Assembly (NCBI RefSeq): GCF_001949145.1
Contig: NW_019091372.1
Coordinates: forward strand, 944,770 to 1,008,769
Length of the DNA stretch: 64,000 nucleotides
Reading direction: 5' to 3'
Source: Acanthaster planci
Lineage: Eukaryota; Echinodermata; Asteroidea; Valvatida; Acanthasteridae
Below the pieces are notes generated by a model, which worked only from the letters and a program-made list of their open reading frames with translations, did not search any database and was not told the DNA's origin. Of this stretch, positions 1-26,475 are shown piece after piece (positions within the stretch are counted from its first letter, which is position 1; the number at the start of each line of letters is the position of its first letter). Position numbers and translations under genes: made by a program.

Positions 1-9
1 TATACATAC

Positions 10-14324
<14,315 letters not shown>

Positions 14325-16978
14325 GGATATTAACAACAAATGTTCAGTGTAGATTCCTGTTCGGTTATCGTTGACAAACACCACAGAGAGTTGGTGTACT
14401 GGATAGTGAAATCATTGCGATGATTTCTGAAACCGACTACCTGTTTCAGCCATTTTGGATTCTGCCTGTCCCCTAAGTTTTCCGACGACTCTTAAATGTA
14501 TTAATTTTTATCTCTACAGCTAAGCGTCAAAACCTTCCTCAAGAATATTTCTAAATGATATTTCCTGCCCTTGGGAAACACTTTCGTCCTGTCTTTGTTC
14601 TAAGTGAGCCTTCATGGTGAACAGTCCAAACAAAGAGAATATTGTAAACTTCGTTGCCTTGTAATGTTTAAATACAACAGTCGTCAATCGACATTCTCCC
14701 TGAATGACGTCATTTTTTAGCAAGCACCGTCGCAGGCTGGTGCGGTTCCTAATTCTGAATGCTGCAGCAATTCGGTTACACAGGAAACCCAGCACAGGAG
14801 CAGCATTGCCTTCGACGAAGCCTTTTTTCAACCCCCCCCCTTCCCGGAACCCAAGCCAAGTACGAAGTCTTTTTCCTCCATAACCCTTCCCTTTCAAGTT
14901 AGCTGCAAAGTTTCAACCCGATGGAACATGTACTTCAGGATATATACTACGCTGCGCAATAGCATTTTTTTTTATTGCGCATCAACTAACTTTACGCGTG
15001 GAGTATAATTTAATATAACTGCACCGCTCAGAACAGAGCAGGAACAAAAGAGGGCGTGATTTGAAATGAATTGAAGGTCATTTTTCCAATACTCGACTTC
15101 GTCTCCGTTCAGGCTTCGTGTAGGAAGCCACCGAGTCCCTGAGTGTGGGCCTGAAGCGTTTAACTGAAATTAAAGTTCTGTATTGTTTGGCTCTTCTGCA
15201 TTTTTATTGATCTTTTGTGGCACTATGAGACTTACTATTGCAATTTCTCCTCAAAATCAGGAAGTAAAAAAACCAGTTGAAGCCTGCGACGGAGCCCAAG
15301 TTGAGTATTGGAAAACGGCCTTAACGAGAACAGTTTTTTAACTGACCATGGGGGGAATGTGTCTTATTCCTCCACGAACTGACAAGGCTGCCCTGTTGAA
15401 ATAAAACAGAATTACAACGGTTCCCACACCTATCATAAACAAGCTTCAAAATGAAACCGTTCTTGTTCGATCGAAAGTTAGGTGTGGCTCTTTGGATCCA
15501 ATCGAGCTTCGAAATGAAACGAGTAAACAATATCAAACAATTGTCGGCCGTCTTAGGGAGGTGGACCCTTCGAACTCTGAACTCTGTCAGACTTGTACAT
15601 AATATAATACGCTCAACAAATAACTACTGACATCGCGGTTGTTGCATACAACGTAACGCAACAATAACAGCAGTATTAAGTTTGTTGGATGAAGAGTGGT
15701 AGGTTCACATTAAGCGACAGGTTTTGTGGCATTTGGAGGACCCTGCTGGAGTCGCAGGTTTACCGATCAGGAGAAAGTAAGTGCGTAAAACCGCAGCGTG
15801 CTTGGATGATCGTGTACACGATATTTCTCGCGAAATACATGTAGGACCCTCTGATCACGTCGACCTCAGACGTGCACTGTCTGAGCTGTTGAGATATGAA
15901 TGGCTGATAAAGACATGCCTTCCAGATTGTGGCCCACAGAACAATTTTTAAGTATCAGATTCACATTGTACGGGATAATAATGTGCATTATTGGAAATAA
16001 TTTCTTTACGGTAAACTTCAGGTGCTTGTCCGAGTCTGCATTCAAGTTTTCAGATATCCCCAAAGGCTTTGCAATAATTAACGCTGTAAGGGTTCCCCGA
16101 TACAAGGGTTTAGCAGTCCTGATCCAAACTTAAAGGTTTCAAATCAGTCTGAACACATATTTCAAGCCAACATCATCGCATATGATGTTATTTTCGGGAT
16201 ATTTTAACGTTGAATGACCTAGTCATTAATGCTACCCCAGTTTAGGAGCATGCTTAAAAATTCTGTTACATTAAACCCTGAAAATAAGCCGTTTTATACA
16301 TCATGTTGTAAAAATTTGTGCCGGAAATGGGAGAGGATGAAAATCGTGAGGGAATGATTTGCCCGGCCTAATAACTGTACTCCTTTCAAACAAGAGAAAT
16401 ACTCCTGAGACGAGAAATTGTGTAAACATGTTTGGAGGTTTGGTCATTAAATAAAGACAGAAATAGTTACCCCTACATGAAAAGCTTGCGTCTCGGTCTT
16501 CTCCGGCCGTTTCTTGACTCGGCAAAATTGTTGAAGATATTTACAAAAATAAATACTAAGGAAATGCGGCCTTCTGCGGGGATGTTCACCGTAAGGAGCA
16601 AACACTGCCAAGCCGGATCCTACCCCCACGTCCAGACACAAGAAGAGCAAAATAAAATGGCTGCTGGTTGATTTCAGTAGTGGACTAGTGACTTCTTGAA
16701 GCTCTGCTGCACAGCGAAGGAGTGAGTGACACGCTGCAAGCGCAGTAGCTTTTTTATATTGCTTTACTCAATGGAACGCCCTGCCCTGTCCATTGAATTT
16801 AATTATAAAGGCTGTAGATCTGGACATTAATGGGATTATCAGGGCAGGAGTGTAGAAAGCTGTTCCTAAATTCACTACACATGGAAGAACTAAAATACTT
16901 GTGTTTGTCTTTTGTGCATGGCAAACTATTAATTCTTTGACTGGTTCCCCTCGGGCTTAGCATATCACTATTATAGAG
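14325..16978. other. Divergent intergenic region between MYRF and BBOX1-like gene 1
   Basis: About 2.65 kb separates the MYRF start codon (minus strand) from the first BBOX1-like start (plus strand), so both 5' regions and probably both promoters lie here. I see no clear TATA box or conserved exon. A MITE occupies 15071-15324. Open frames on either strand have no recognisable product. Confidence 0.6.
15071..15324. mobile_element. MITE with about 40-bp inverted ends, TTAA-type
   Basis: The left end AAGGTCATTTTTCCAATACT and the reverse complement of the right end, AAGGCCGTTTTCCAATACTC, match over about 40 bases with several mismatches. They continue into CTCCGT..CAGGCTTC on both sides. The right end abuts TTAA, as in piggyBac-like elements. 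There is no coding capacity. Confidence 0.6.
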
Positions 16979-19695
16979 ATGGAAGCGAAACGGTTGGTAA
17001 CCATGACGAGAGATGACACTGCTCGCTGGTACCGGGTAGGTATGGACAGCGGGTATGAAGGCACCTATCCCTACGTCTGGTTGAGGGACAACTGTCGCTG
17101 TTCCGAATGCCTGCATGCCTCGTCCTTTCAACGACTGTTTCTGATGGCCGACTTGGATCCAGAGGTTGTGCCTCTGTCCGAGGAACTCGTGGACGAGGGC
17201 GGCGTCTTGCGGATCACCTGGCCCGACCAGCACCGCAGCGACTTCGACGCCGCCTGGCTGAACCGCCAGCGGTTCTCAGGATCTGACGACGGGAGCACGG
17301 TGAACAGTCCGGAGCTGGAGATGTGGGGAGCCGAGCTAAACGGCAACATCCCGACATTCGACTTCCAGAAAGTTCTTCAAGACGACCGGGAGCTGTACAA
17401 CTGGCTGAGTGTCTTGAACACCAAAGGCTTGGCCTTGGTGAAAGGCGCTCCAACTGAAAGAGGAGCTGTCGGCCAGCTGGCGGGTAGGGTTGCTTACTTG
17501 AAGCCCACCGCTAATGGGTAAGTGCGAAACGTTTACTTGATACTTTACAGATCCTGGCTTTTGCACAGAGGTGGCTGTAAAAATCATTTTTGAGTAAAAC
17601 AAAAATACACATTCACTTTGAAATGCAACAAACCAATTTCTCGTTGTCTTTACAGTCACTGGTATAACCTGGAGAGCCCAGCACTTGGGGATTAAGGATG
17701 CCAGATGTTCCACAACCTACAGCGCATTCGCAGAAATTAACCAAACGACAAACTAAATTAACCCTGCTTTTTTGCCGGTGTCATGCAGTTTTCAAAGTTA
17801 TGTAATCACAGCGACTGTATTTATTCCAGGGTCCAATTTCAAGTCTTCAGCAAGAGGAACACCTGCAACCTCGCCTATTCGACTTTGGGATTGCCTCTTC
17901 ACGGTGATATGCCGTATCGGTATTACACTCCGGGGGTAAGTAATTCCGATATCATCTATGTACGGGCGTACCGGTAGATCATAATAGTGCGCCACCAAGA
18001 GTTTGCAACGCGTTGGCCCATCACAATGCGCGAAATCTGTCGACCCAGTGCGCGTTTGGAAAGGGTCGATAGATTTCGCGCGTTGTGATCGGCTAGCACG
18101 TCGCAGTAAATCACCCGTATTGCACAGGTACTGTGAATCGGGGGCCTCCCATTAGACACACCCAGCGGCCTTACAATTAGATATACATGTGGAGAATGTT
18201 GGTGATGAAAACTTTCCTCGCCCTCCATACCCCGTAGATCCAGATGCTTCACTGCATCAAGAAAACCAGCGACGTTGAAGGTGGAGAGAATCACTTCGTG
18301 GACGGCTTCCACGTGGCGGAGCAGGTCCGTAAGGAGCGTCCCGAGGCCTTCCAGCTGCTGAGCACGCGAGACATCGACTACCGGGCGGCAGGGACTGACT
18401 ACGTTCTAGGATTCCACCTTCAAACTTGCCTACCTGTCATACAGTATGTCCGTTTTGAAGTAATTCTTGCCTTGAAACAAACCGTGATTTTTGGGAGATA
18501 GCCAAACTCCCAAGGACACCCATGCCATGAGTCGATTGAGGATCAAAGGATTTGTGTATGAAATTGGCCAGGACGTGTCACGCCATCCTTTGTTCATCTA
18601 CCATAATTATCAAGATCTCTATGTAGTGAAACAAAAAGGAAAGCTTGTTTTTGCCTTGAAACAGCAAACTGATTCAATTATGCAGGTGTGACAAAAACGG
18701 TCGGGTGAAGCAGATCAACTACAACAATCCCGTGAGGGCGCCCCACATGTCCCTTCCGGTGGCTCAGATCACCGAAACCTACCGAGCCTTGAAGTTGTTC
18801 CATAACATGATGTATCGCCCTGAAAATCTGGTGTACCATCAACTGGCCCCAGGTGTGTGTTGAACACGAAACCGTGTTTCATCTTGACCTCGGTGTCTTA
18901 TCTTGACGTTTTAAAATCTAAATCGTGGTTGGGCACCGCCTGAGGCTCTGACAGCAGTATTATTTTTAACCAAAGGAAAACTGTGATTCATTCTGAGGGT
19001 ACGAAGCAGACACGTGAATCAAGGAGAAATTTCAACACAGAGCATGTTTCACGGCAAATAATAAAATAGCGCCAAACCACACGGATGCTCTTTGCGTGTG
19101 TCAGAGCTGATCTTCATACCAAATGTGAGAGGCATATATATTGCAGTTGGCTTATCTGACTTGGGGTAATAAAGCCCAATCACAATATGGGAGCAATCTT
19201 GTTGCCAAGCTCTTCGTGAAAATGCGAAGACTTTTTGACACTGTTCCCCACATTTCCTGTGTTGACTGCCAAAGTATCAACTATAAATCCTATAAATCAA
19301 TTATAAATCCTGTAAAGTTTTTGAGGTATGGAAGACCCTCTCAGCCTAGAGAAAGTATGTTTTTCACTCTTTTAGGTCACGTTGTCCGTAGTCGATATAC
19401 ATGTAACTCTGTGTCAAACTTGAGAAAAACTCAAAGGCCATTGATATAATCTTGTTAAAAGGGAAATACCGCAGTGGTACCCCTGCTAAAATACAATTCT
19501 TGTCGGCATTGTGCTCTCTTACTTTCAGGTGAAATAGTCACCTTCAGCAATATTCGCACGCTTCACGCCCGCAGTGCCTACACCATCACAGGCGATGGGG
19601 GCCGCCATCTTGAAGGCGGCTACCTCGACTGGGACGAGACCTTGTCGCGTCTGCGCGTTCTGAGGGCAAGTCTCTTCGGTGACGTTCTTCTCTGA
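16979..19695 (+). CDS. Gamma-butyrobetaine dioxygenase-like gene 1 (five exons, 394 aa)
   Basis: Predicted Fe(II)/2-oxoglutarate dioxygenase of the BBOX1/TMLHE family. Exons are 16979-17517, 17830-17935, 18238-18443, 18686-18852 and 19529-19695. All have GT-AG borders, phases chain, and the stop is TGA. The N-terminal domain has RDNCRCSEC plus WPDQH, matching the Cys3His zinc site of human BBOX1. The catalytic domain has HGD (iron-binding H-x-D), LHARSAYT (distal iron His) and GGRHLEGGY (2-oxoglutarate Arg and cage Tyr). Length is close to human BBOX1 (387). In the substrate pocket, by alignment from memory, Tyr177 is replaced by Asn (TANG) and Trp181 by Phe, while Tyr194, Asn191 and Asn292 are kept. 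Gamma-butyrobetaine hydroxylation to carnitine is therefore possible but not assured. It is the first of four tandem paralogues. Confidence 0.92.
17962..18121. mobile_element. Palindromic MITE, GTGCGCC(T/A)CCAAG family (copy 1)
   Basis: Inverted arms carry GTTTGCAACGCGTTGG and AATGCGCGAAATCTGTCGAC on the left and GTCGATAGATTTCGCGCGTT on the right. The right end CACCCGTATT resembles the ends of the copies at 37141-37324 and about 61495-61543. It sits in intron 2 of BBOX1-like gene 1. The borders are approximate. Confidence 0.6.
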
Positions 19696-20770
19696 ACTCA
19701 ACCAGCGGCACTTCACGCTGGATGAAAAGCTGGATTTTTTTTGGGGGGGGGGGAAGCAAGAGGCGGGGAGTATGGTAAAATGTCATTAAAAGTCAAATAT
19801 CCACTGAATCTCCGATGCAAGTAATTTTTCTCTGTTTGGGCTCTAGGGCAATAGTCCACCTACTTTGATACACAAACTAATGTAATTGTTTTCCTAAATG
19901 TTAAGATGTTCAGCTGATCTCCAAAAAGACAAAACTTCTTACCTTTATGGGAATCGAAGCACACTGTACCTCATTTGATAATATGTCACAAAGTTTTGTG
20001 CTTGTTTTTATATTGTTTTGTTTTGTTTTTTGGTTGTTTTGGTTTTTTTTGGACTTGTACATGTCTAGGTCTGGTTGCGTCGCTGGTCCTAGTCATGTTT
20101 TTGTTGTTTTAAAATTGAGTGGTTCCAGTCACAAGAAAGGTTAAAGGTCTACCTTCTGGCGGGAAATTTTGAATAGCTTTTTAATCCCAAGGGTCATCTG
20201 GGAGCTTTGTGTTTGAGCTTATGTTTTGATGAGGAGTGGCAGAGTGCTTGATATCTGCATTACTGATCGCCGCACAAAATATAGTTTGCCAGATATCGAT
20301 TTAGGTATTGCTTGGATGGTGGAATTCTAAGCTTTATCGCCAACTGATTTTGTGTGATTTTGCTGATTTGAGAGATCTTAACTCTCAAATCATTTTTCTG
20401 CTTGTGAGGGGCACACGAAAAGATCGTACTGTTTATCCGAGGAGAGGGACGTCTTCGTGACTGTGAGTATACTTGATGTAATTGTTTCTATTTCTGCATT
20501 TTACCTATTTTTATAAATGAATATTGGGCATCATCCATTCGAGTGATACTGTGCTGGATATGACTTTGACGAATATTGAGGGAAGATTTGTGAATTAAAT
20601 GCAACAGATGATCTAGATCGAGATCTTTTGTTTTCCACTGATGTAATATTTCAACTGTTTTGTTGCAAAAAAGAAACAAAACCACATTATTGCAGTGGTA
20701 GAGTAGGTCAATATTTGGGCGAAACCATGATATGTATATGGATACTGAGACGTAACGTCATGTTCCTCTT

Positions 20771-20838
20771 TTAACCCTAACTCCCTAGGGTGTGTGCAAA
20801 ATCACATTAAAATTGGAGGATTCAGCTGTTAGGGTTAA
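20771..20838. repeat. TTAACCCTAA...TTAGGGTTAA element (diverged)
   Basis: Perfect 10-bp inverted termini TTAACCCTAA and TTAGGGTTAA lie 68 bp apart. The middle, unlike that of the copies at 8571 and 47323, is not fully palindromic. Confidence 0.5.
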
Positions 20839-21959
20839 AGAACCCTGGAAATGATTTTTCTTGTAGCCTACTAGATATGTAGTGAAGCAAGTCTTTGGCT
20901 CAGTTAACATTAATGACCAGCTAGTTCATGGGTTGAGGCCACAGATCTCCCCGCGGAGGTCATCCCAACAGGCTTTAGTAAGAGTGCCACTTACCCCGAC
21001 TATGGACTCCTTCCTGTGAGGCCTCGTCTGTGGGCCAACGCGGTGATGGACAGTTGTGGAACAGATGGCTGAAAGGATACCAACGGATGATAGTAAAGTT
21101 AGTTTGACAAACCTATAGGAATGTCCAATGCCGAGAAGAAAATCAGACATTCGCTGTACAAACCAATAGGAATACCCAAGATCAAACTAACTTAACTGTT
21201 GTTAGCGGCAGCTGTTTCCTGCAAGTTTAGGACTCAGCGAACGTTTGTGAAGTTAGCTGTACCTATTACGGACAAACGTTCCAAGAAGGGAACTCTTTAC
21301 ACGTGTCTGGCCAGACCTTTGAATGTGCAGTGGATTTTGTTCGTTCTTTTCGTAAATAACATCAGAATTAATCCCATACTATACGTTTTTATCTAGGAAC
21401 CTTGATGGTTCTAACAGAGTAATAATTAACGTACGGTTAGAATTAAGACATTCGGATAACGGGTTGTGCTGGGTTAATGTTGAATGTCCATTTTACTCGC
21501 TGATTTGTCAGTTCAGAGTTTATTCCTTTCTTCCAATAGTTGATTTTGTGACCGCTGTTTGTGTGTCATTAACCCATATAGGAAGTGCTGTTTATAATGA
21601 CTATAATTTTTACTTGGCCAGTATCAAATATCTTCGTATCATGTTGTCAGTTCCTGATTGAATTATCTGTTTTCTTGTTTTCACTTGCGCTTTCAAAACA
21701 ACGCAAGCTTTCCCCCGTAAATTCGTTTCTATCCGGGTCACTCTGGCATGGGTACCAGTGCTTAATCGGTGGTGGTGACCAGCATCAATTACGCGAGGCA
21801 TGTTAGGCCTTCCCCTATTTACTCTCCACTGGTAAGCCCCGGGCCAGACGCGGCCATACCCGCAGCTTGCCAAGTAGCAACAACTAGTGAGTATAACGTG
21901 TGCAATGTGTCAACCAAGCAGATTTCAGTGGGAATAAAATATTATTGTCAAAGTGCAGA

Positions 21960-22170
21960 TGTTCACAAAATACATTTGAAGCAAGATATGGGACGGAGAG
22001 AACCCCCTCCCCGGTTGTGTTGGTCATTGTTTGATCGGAATCTCAGGAATTCTTTACAGACTTCTAGGGGGGGGGTATGTTAAGTAACAATTGTCTAGAG
22101 TGTGTATAGGGATTGGACAGGTAAGGGGGCTACCCCTTCGTCCCACGTCTTGCCTGGTATTACGAAATAA
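21960..22170 (-). repeat. Interspersed repeat, inverted copy of 25430-25625
   Basis: Read on the minus strand it contains CCAATCCCTATACACA, GTTACTTAACA, then ACAATGACCAACACAA and TCTCCGTC. All appear in the same order on the plus strand at 25430-25625. Both copies carry runs of C or G next to the same landmark. Confidence 0.7.
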
Positions 22171-23387
22171 GTCTTCACTGCTCAGGCCAAGCATTAATTT
22201 GAAGTTTCAGATGATGCCTTATGGAGGTGTCTTTTACTGAGCATAAACAAATGAATAAATTTTATAGTTTACAAGTAACTGCAAACAATAAAATATAACT
22301 GCAAAATTATTTTTTTAAAAACAGAATTTTGCATAGATCACAGAACAATTTATGATGGTAGACGCCAATTGAATTTATCTAAAAGTATGCATTTCTTTTT
22401 TATTTGTATATATTTATGAGCAGCACCTTTATCCATGTGATTTCTTGAAAGCTGTTAGAATTAATGTAGGTAATTCTTTACACTTGTAGATGGAAATCGG
22501 AAGTGTTACAATCGGTGTATTATTTTCAAATTTCACGCATGATTAATCTTTTCAGCAGCGGAGTGTGGTGAAAATAAAACAAGGTTTTTGAAGAATTGTC
22601 ACTTTTAAAACTGGCAGATGACACACGGAAGACCTTTTTGTCTCGTGAAAATTTCCCAGGATTTCGTAGTCAAAGAGTGAGTGCAACCTCAGCTGCGCGA
22701 ATTTGAATATTTTTTTTGCACGCGTTTCGTCTCAATGGGTCTGGAATTCGTCAGTGCGCATGCTCAGACAATAAAGATGGCTAAGCAATTCAAGCCTGAT
22801 ACACTCACACCACAGACGACTCGGATACCGTGACGCATCCCCTCTATACAAGATTAGCACTAAAAAAAAGAGTGACCTGCGTGATTTTTCTTTGGTTCCT
22901 GATGGGAGGTCGACGGTAAACGTCGCTTTTTTCGGATTGTACTTTGATCATGACCATACATTAAGTTTACTCTTACACATGAGTTGTACAATGGACTATA
23001 ATTTATTTATCTACTGGGTTTTATTTATTTGGTAAGGAGATAAGCATGGGGTACATTTATTGTAAAGTGTGATAGCCCAGAAATTGTATAGTCACGCGAC
23101 GAAGCCCCAGGAAAACCTTTCCCTTGTTATCCACCGCTCAGTCGATGTTTGCCTACTGGGGGTTTGCAAAGTACGGTATAGCTATAGCCTTCAGTTCAAA
23201 CGCGGATGATTAATTCACACAATGTTGAAAACATCTCTCAGAGCTATCCACAATGACAATTTTTTTCTCGAGAACACGCTGCACAGACCAGGACAAGTCT
23301 ATCCTATTTGACGATCTGTGCACAGGGGGACGTGCCCGACAAGTGGAGTTCGTCACGGTATCAGCAATGGTCCAACAATATGGGATC

Positions 23388-23551
23388 AGGTCAACTCGGA
23401 CACAAACCAACTCGGACTCATGCCAACTCGGACCCAGGACCAACTCGGACCCACGCCAACTCGGACCCACGCCAACTCGGACCCACGCCAACTCTGACCC
23501 ACGCCAACTCTGACCCACGCCATTTCGGACCCACCTCGAGTCAACTCGGAC
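23388..23551 (+). repeat. 16-bp minisatellite CCAACTCGGACCCACG
   Basis: About ten units of CCAACTCGGACCCACG with C/T variants. The opposite-orientation array lies at about 24640-24765, beyond the assembly gap. Confidence 0.85.
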
Positions 23552-24051
23552 CCATTGAGACTTATGGTTGTATTATACCAAATACGCGCCCGTAGACCGA
23601 AATAGCGCCGACTCTTGAACCTTGCGAAGAGGTTGGCCTTCATTTTTTTCGCTAGAATTTCAAGATTATAGCCAGATAGATTACTTTGCGTTTCACTCCA
23701 ACTTTATGAACTTTTTTATTCGCCTTTTCCCGAAGATACCCCCCTAATAGTAGTAAAACTATGCGCCGATGTGAATGTAGCCGCCTGCCTCTATCCAAAA
23801 TAGGCCCGCATTGTACTGTCAATCACACTCCAAAAGCTGCTCCCATTGGTTGTCCCAAGCTCCCACTCCCCGATCATAGGGTTTCAAGAATGGAAGGTGA
23901 CAAAATCAGTGTTTGTGGTTAATCACACCGGTACCTCGGAAGCTAATACCTGATTAAGATTCCAGATTACAAGCGGCAAATAAGACGTCAAAGGAAATGT
24001 GCCTCCATAAAAATAAGACGCTCGTCGGTTACTCGTCACTTGTTCCAAGAC

Positions 24052-24627
24052 NNNNNNNNNNNNNNNNNNNNNNNNNNNNNNNNNNNNNNNNNNNNNNNNN
24101 NNNNNNNNNNNNNNNNNNNNNNNNNNNNNNNNNNNNNNNNNNNNNNNNNNNNNNNNNNNNNNNNNNNNNNNNNNNNNNNNNNNNNNNNNNNNNNNNNNNN
24201 NNNNNNNNNNNNNNNNNNNNNNNNNNNNNNNNNNNNNNNNNNNNNNNNNNNNNNNNNNNNNNNNNNNNNNNNNNNNNNNNNNNNNNNNNNNNNNNNNNNN
24301 NNNNNNNNNNNNNNNNNNNNNNNNNNNNNNNNNNNNNNNNNNNNNNNNNNNNNNNNNNNNNNNNNNNNNNNNNNNNNNNNNNNNNNNNNNNNNNNNNNNN
24401 NNNNNNNNNNNNNNNNNNNNNNNNNNNNNNNNNNNNNNNNNNNNNNNNNNNNNNNNNNNNNNNNNNNNNNNNNNNNNNNNNNNNNNNNNNNNNNNNNNNN
24501 NNNNNNNNNNNNNNNNNNNNNNNNNNNNNNNNNNNNNNNNNNNNNNNNNNNNNNNNNNNNNNNNNNNNNNNNNNNNNNNNNNNNNNNNNNNNNNNNNNNN
24601 NNNNNNNNNNNNNNNNNNNNNNNNNNN
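24052..24627. other. Assembly gap (N)
   Basis: 576 unresolved bases flanked by oppositely oriented arrays of the same minisatellite. An inverted repeat is a likely reason for the failed assembly. Confidence 0.99.
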
Positions 24628-24639
24628 CGGGAATTAGTG

Positions 24640-24765
24640 GACTGTACCCTCGTGGGTCCGGGTTAGTATTGGAGCCGAGTTGACATGGGTCCGAGTGGGT
24701 CGTGAGTCCGAGTTGGAATGGGTCGGAGTTGGTTTGGGTCGGTGCAAGTTGACTCGGAACCAACA
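24640..24765 (-). repeat. Minisatellite GGGTCCGAGTTGG, inverted relative to 23388-23551
   Basis: Degenerate units of GGGTCCGAGTTGA/GGGTCGGAGTTGG, the reverse complement of the array left of the gap. Confidence 0.8.
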
Positions 24766-25302
24766 ATATTGGCCATGCATATATATATGAGCCTTGGCTA
24801 TCGTGTAGAGTGACTCGACGGCAGTAAGTTGCGGGTGGTGTACGCGTGACGGTAGTGAAAAACTGTAGGCTTCCGCTGTTAAAAAGGTACGGTACTGTTA
24901 GATTGTTTACACAGAGATCATAGTCGTGTCAAGGAAGGCTTAATTATTTGATGGGATTAACTGAAGTTGTTTAATTTGAGCTACTGGTAAATGTGATGTG
25001 GGGCACCTGTTGTGGACAGTGAAGCGTACGTACTGTACATGTATTGTACATGTACGTGTATGCACCATCCGCTGTATGTGTGTACGGGGTGAGGAGGGGC
25101 CGAGAACAATCATAGTGCATGTGCCTCTTCCATTCATAAAAAGGGATCTGCAAAATCGTAACAAATACTAAATTCCGTCTCAAATTGCACCGTACCACGG
25201 GAAAATCCCTAAAATCGTCGGCTAAATGGGTTGGTATCGCTTATAAAAACAGAAGGTTTATAAAAAAAATTAACGTAGCAGCATAAAGCGCAACTACATG
25301 TA

Positions 25303-25387
25303 CAGTGGAACGTCGCTTATACCGAACACCGCTGTACCGAACATTTAGCCTGGACCCCGTCGTGTTCGTTATAGCGGCGTTCCATTG
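25303..25387. mobile_element. Short TA-flanked MITE, pogo/Tigger-like
   Basis: Inverted ends CAGTGGAACGTCGCTTATAC and GTTATAGCGGCGTTCCATTG lie 85 bp apart, with TA immediately outside each end (25301-25302 and 25388-25389). CAGTGGAAC(C/G)TCG ends with TA duplication are typical of pogo/Tigger-type elements (family knowledge). Confidence 0.75.
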
Positions 25388-25429
25388 TAGCCTACTTGCG
25401 CCTTGGCTACACGAGGTGGAATCACTCTG

Positions 25430-25625
25430 GCATGAGGTATACCCAGCAAGAAATGAGACCGAGGGGTACCCCCCAACATGTCCAATCCCTATACACATTG
25501 CAGACTATAGTTACTTAACACATCCCCCCAAGATGTCTGAAAGGAATTCCCCAGATTCCTGCGAGACAATGACCAACACAAAGCAGGGGGGTTATCTCCG
25601 TCTCATACCTTGCTGCATATGGCAT
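25430..25625 (+). repeat. Interspersed repeat, inverted partner of 21960-22170
   Basis: It shares ordered blocks TGTCCAATCCCTATACACA, GTTACTTAACACA, ACAATGACCAACACAA and TCTCCGTCTCATACCTTGC with the minus strand of 21960-22170. No protein is recognised. Confidence 0.7.
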
Positions 25626-26475
25626 GAGGACTACACAATATAGTAGCGTTTGTGTCCTTCCTCCATGGTACTTGATATAGACCTTTTTCCTGTGATGTCC
25701 TGTGTTGTTGTTGAGAATTCGGACTGAGGGCAAGCAAGCGTGACACCACAGACGCTTTGCTTGACAATGCTTTAATTGAAATCTCTAATGAGTGCGCAGT
25801 AAGCCAACCGTCATCGTTTGCCGATTCTAGAGGAGAATTTCTACTTTGGCTCGAAAATCTTGCATCGAACCTACTCGCAAACACTTGTATCGATTCCACT
25901 CACTGTGTAGTCGCCTCTCCAGTAACACTTCTGACATCCATGATGAAACACGATCAATTTTGTGGAAACGCTTTTTAACATTTCTTTTTGTTATTCACGA
26001 GACGTACATGTATCATTACCGACCAATCTTTAATCTGTAGTCGTTTTGCAATATAACTGGTCAAAAGTTTTGCGGTGTAATACCAGGTTTTTGCCTCAGA
26101 ATGCATCATTTGATATACGTATTAAGCAAAACTTCGTACCCATCAAACTGATCGCACGTTAATGGGTTTATAGACGCACTAAGAGAGACGTTTATTAAAA
26201 CGGACCGATAATCCTCAACACCTTCAGCCCTGTTCCTTTCACATTAAATAGCCATGGTTCATGTTGACAAGGTCAAAAGTAAACGCACTTCTGGACTAGA
26301 TTGGTGATAAACATCTAACTACACCGACCTTCGTATATTTTATTGAAATTCCTATCACCGGGGTAAGTGTTTAGCACACGAATAGCATTGTACCGTCAAA
26401 ACTAATCATGTGACTCAGGTGTGGGCTGGAAGGAGATTTCATGCTCAGACCGTTCCACCTTAATCCGTAACAGAG

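Larger units (their letters stand above)
19696..26475. other. Intergenic region between BBOX1-like genes 1 and 2
   Basis: 6.8 kb without a recognised exon. It contains a TTAACCCTAA palindrome (20771-20838), a repeat at about 21960-22170 present in inverted orientation at about 25430-25625, a CCAACTCGGACC minisatellite in opposite orientations on the two sides of the gap, and a small TA-flanked MITE (25303-25387). Frames here, including those crossing the gap, look non-coding. Confidence 0.6.
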
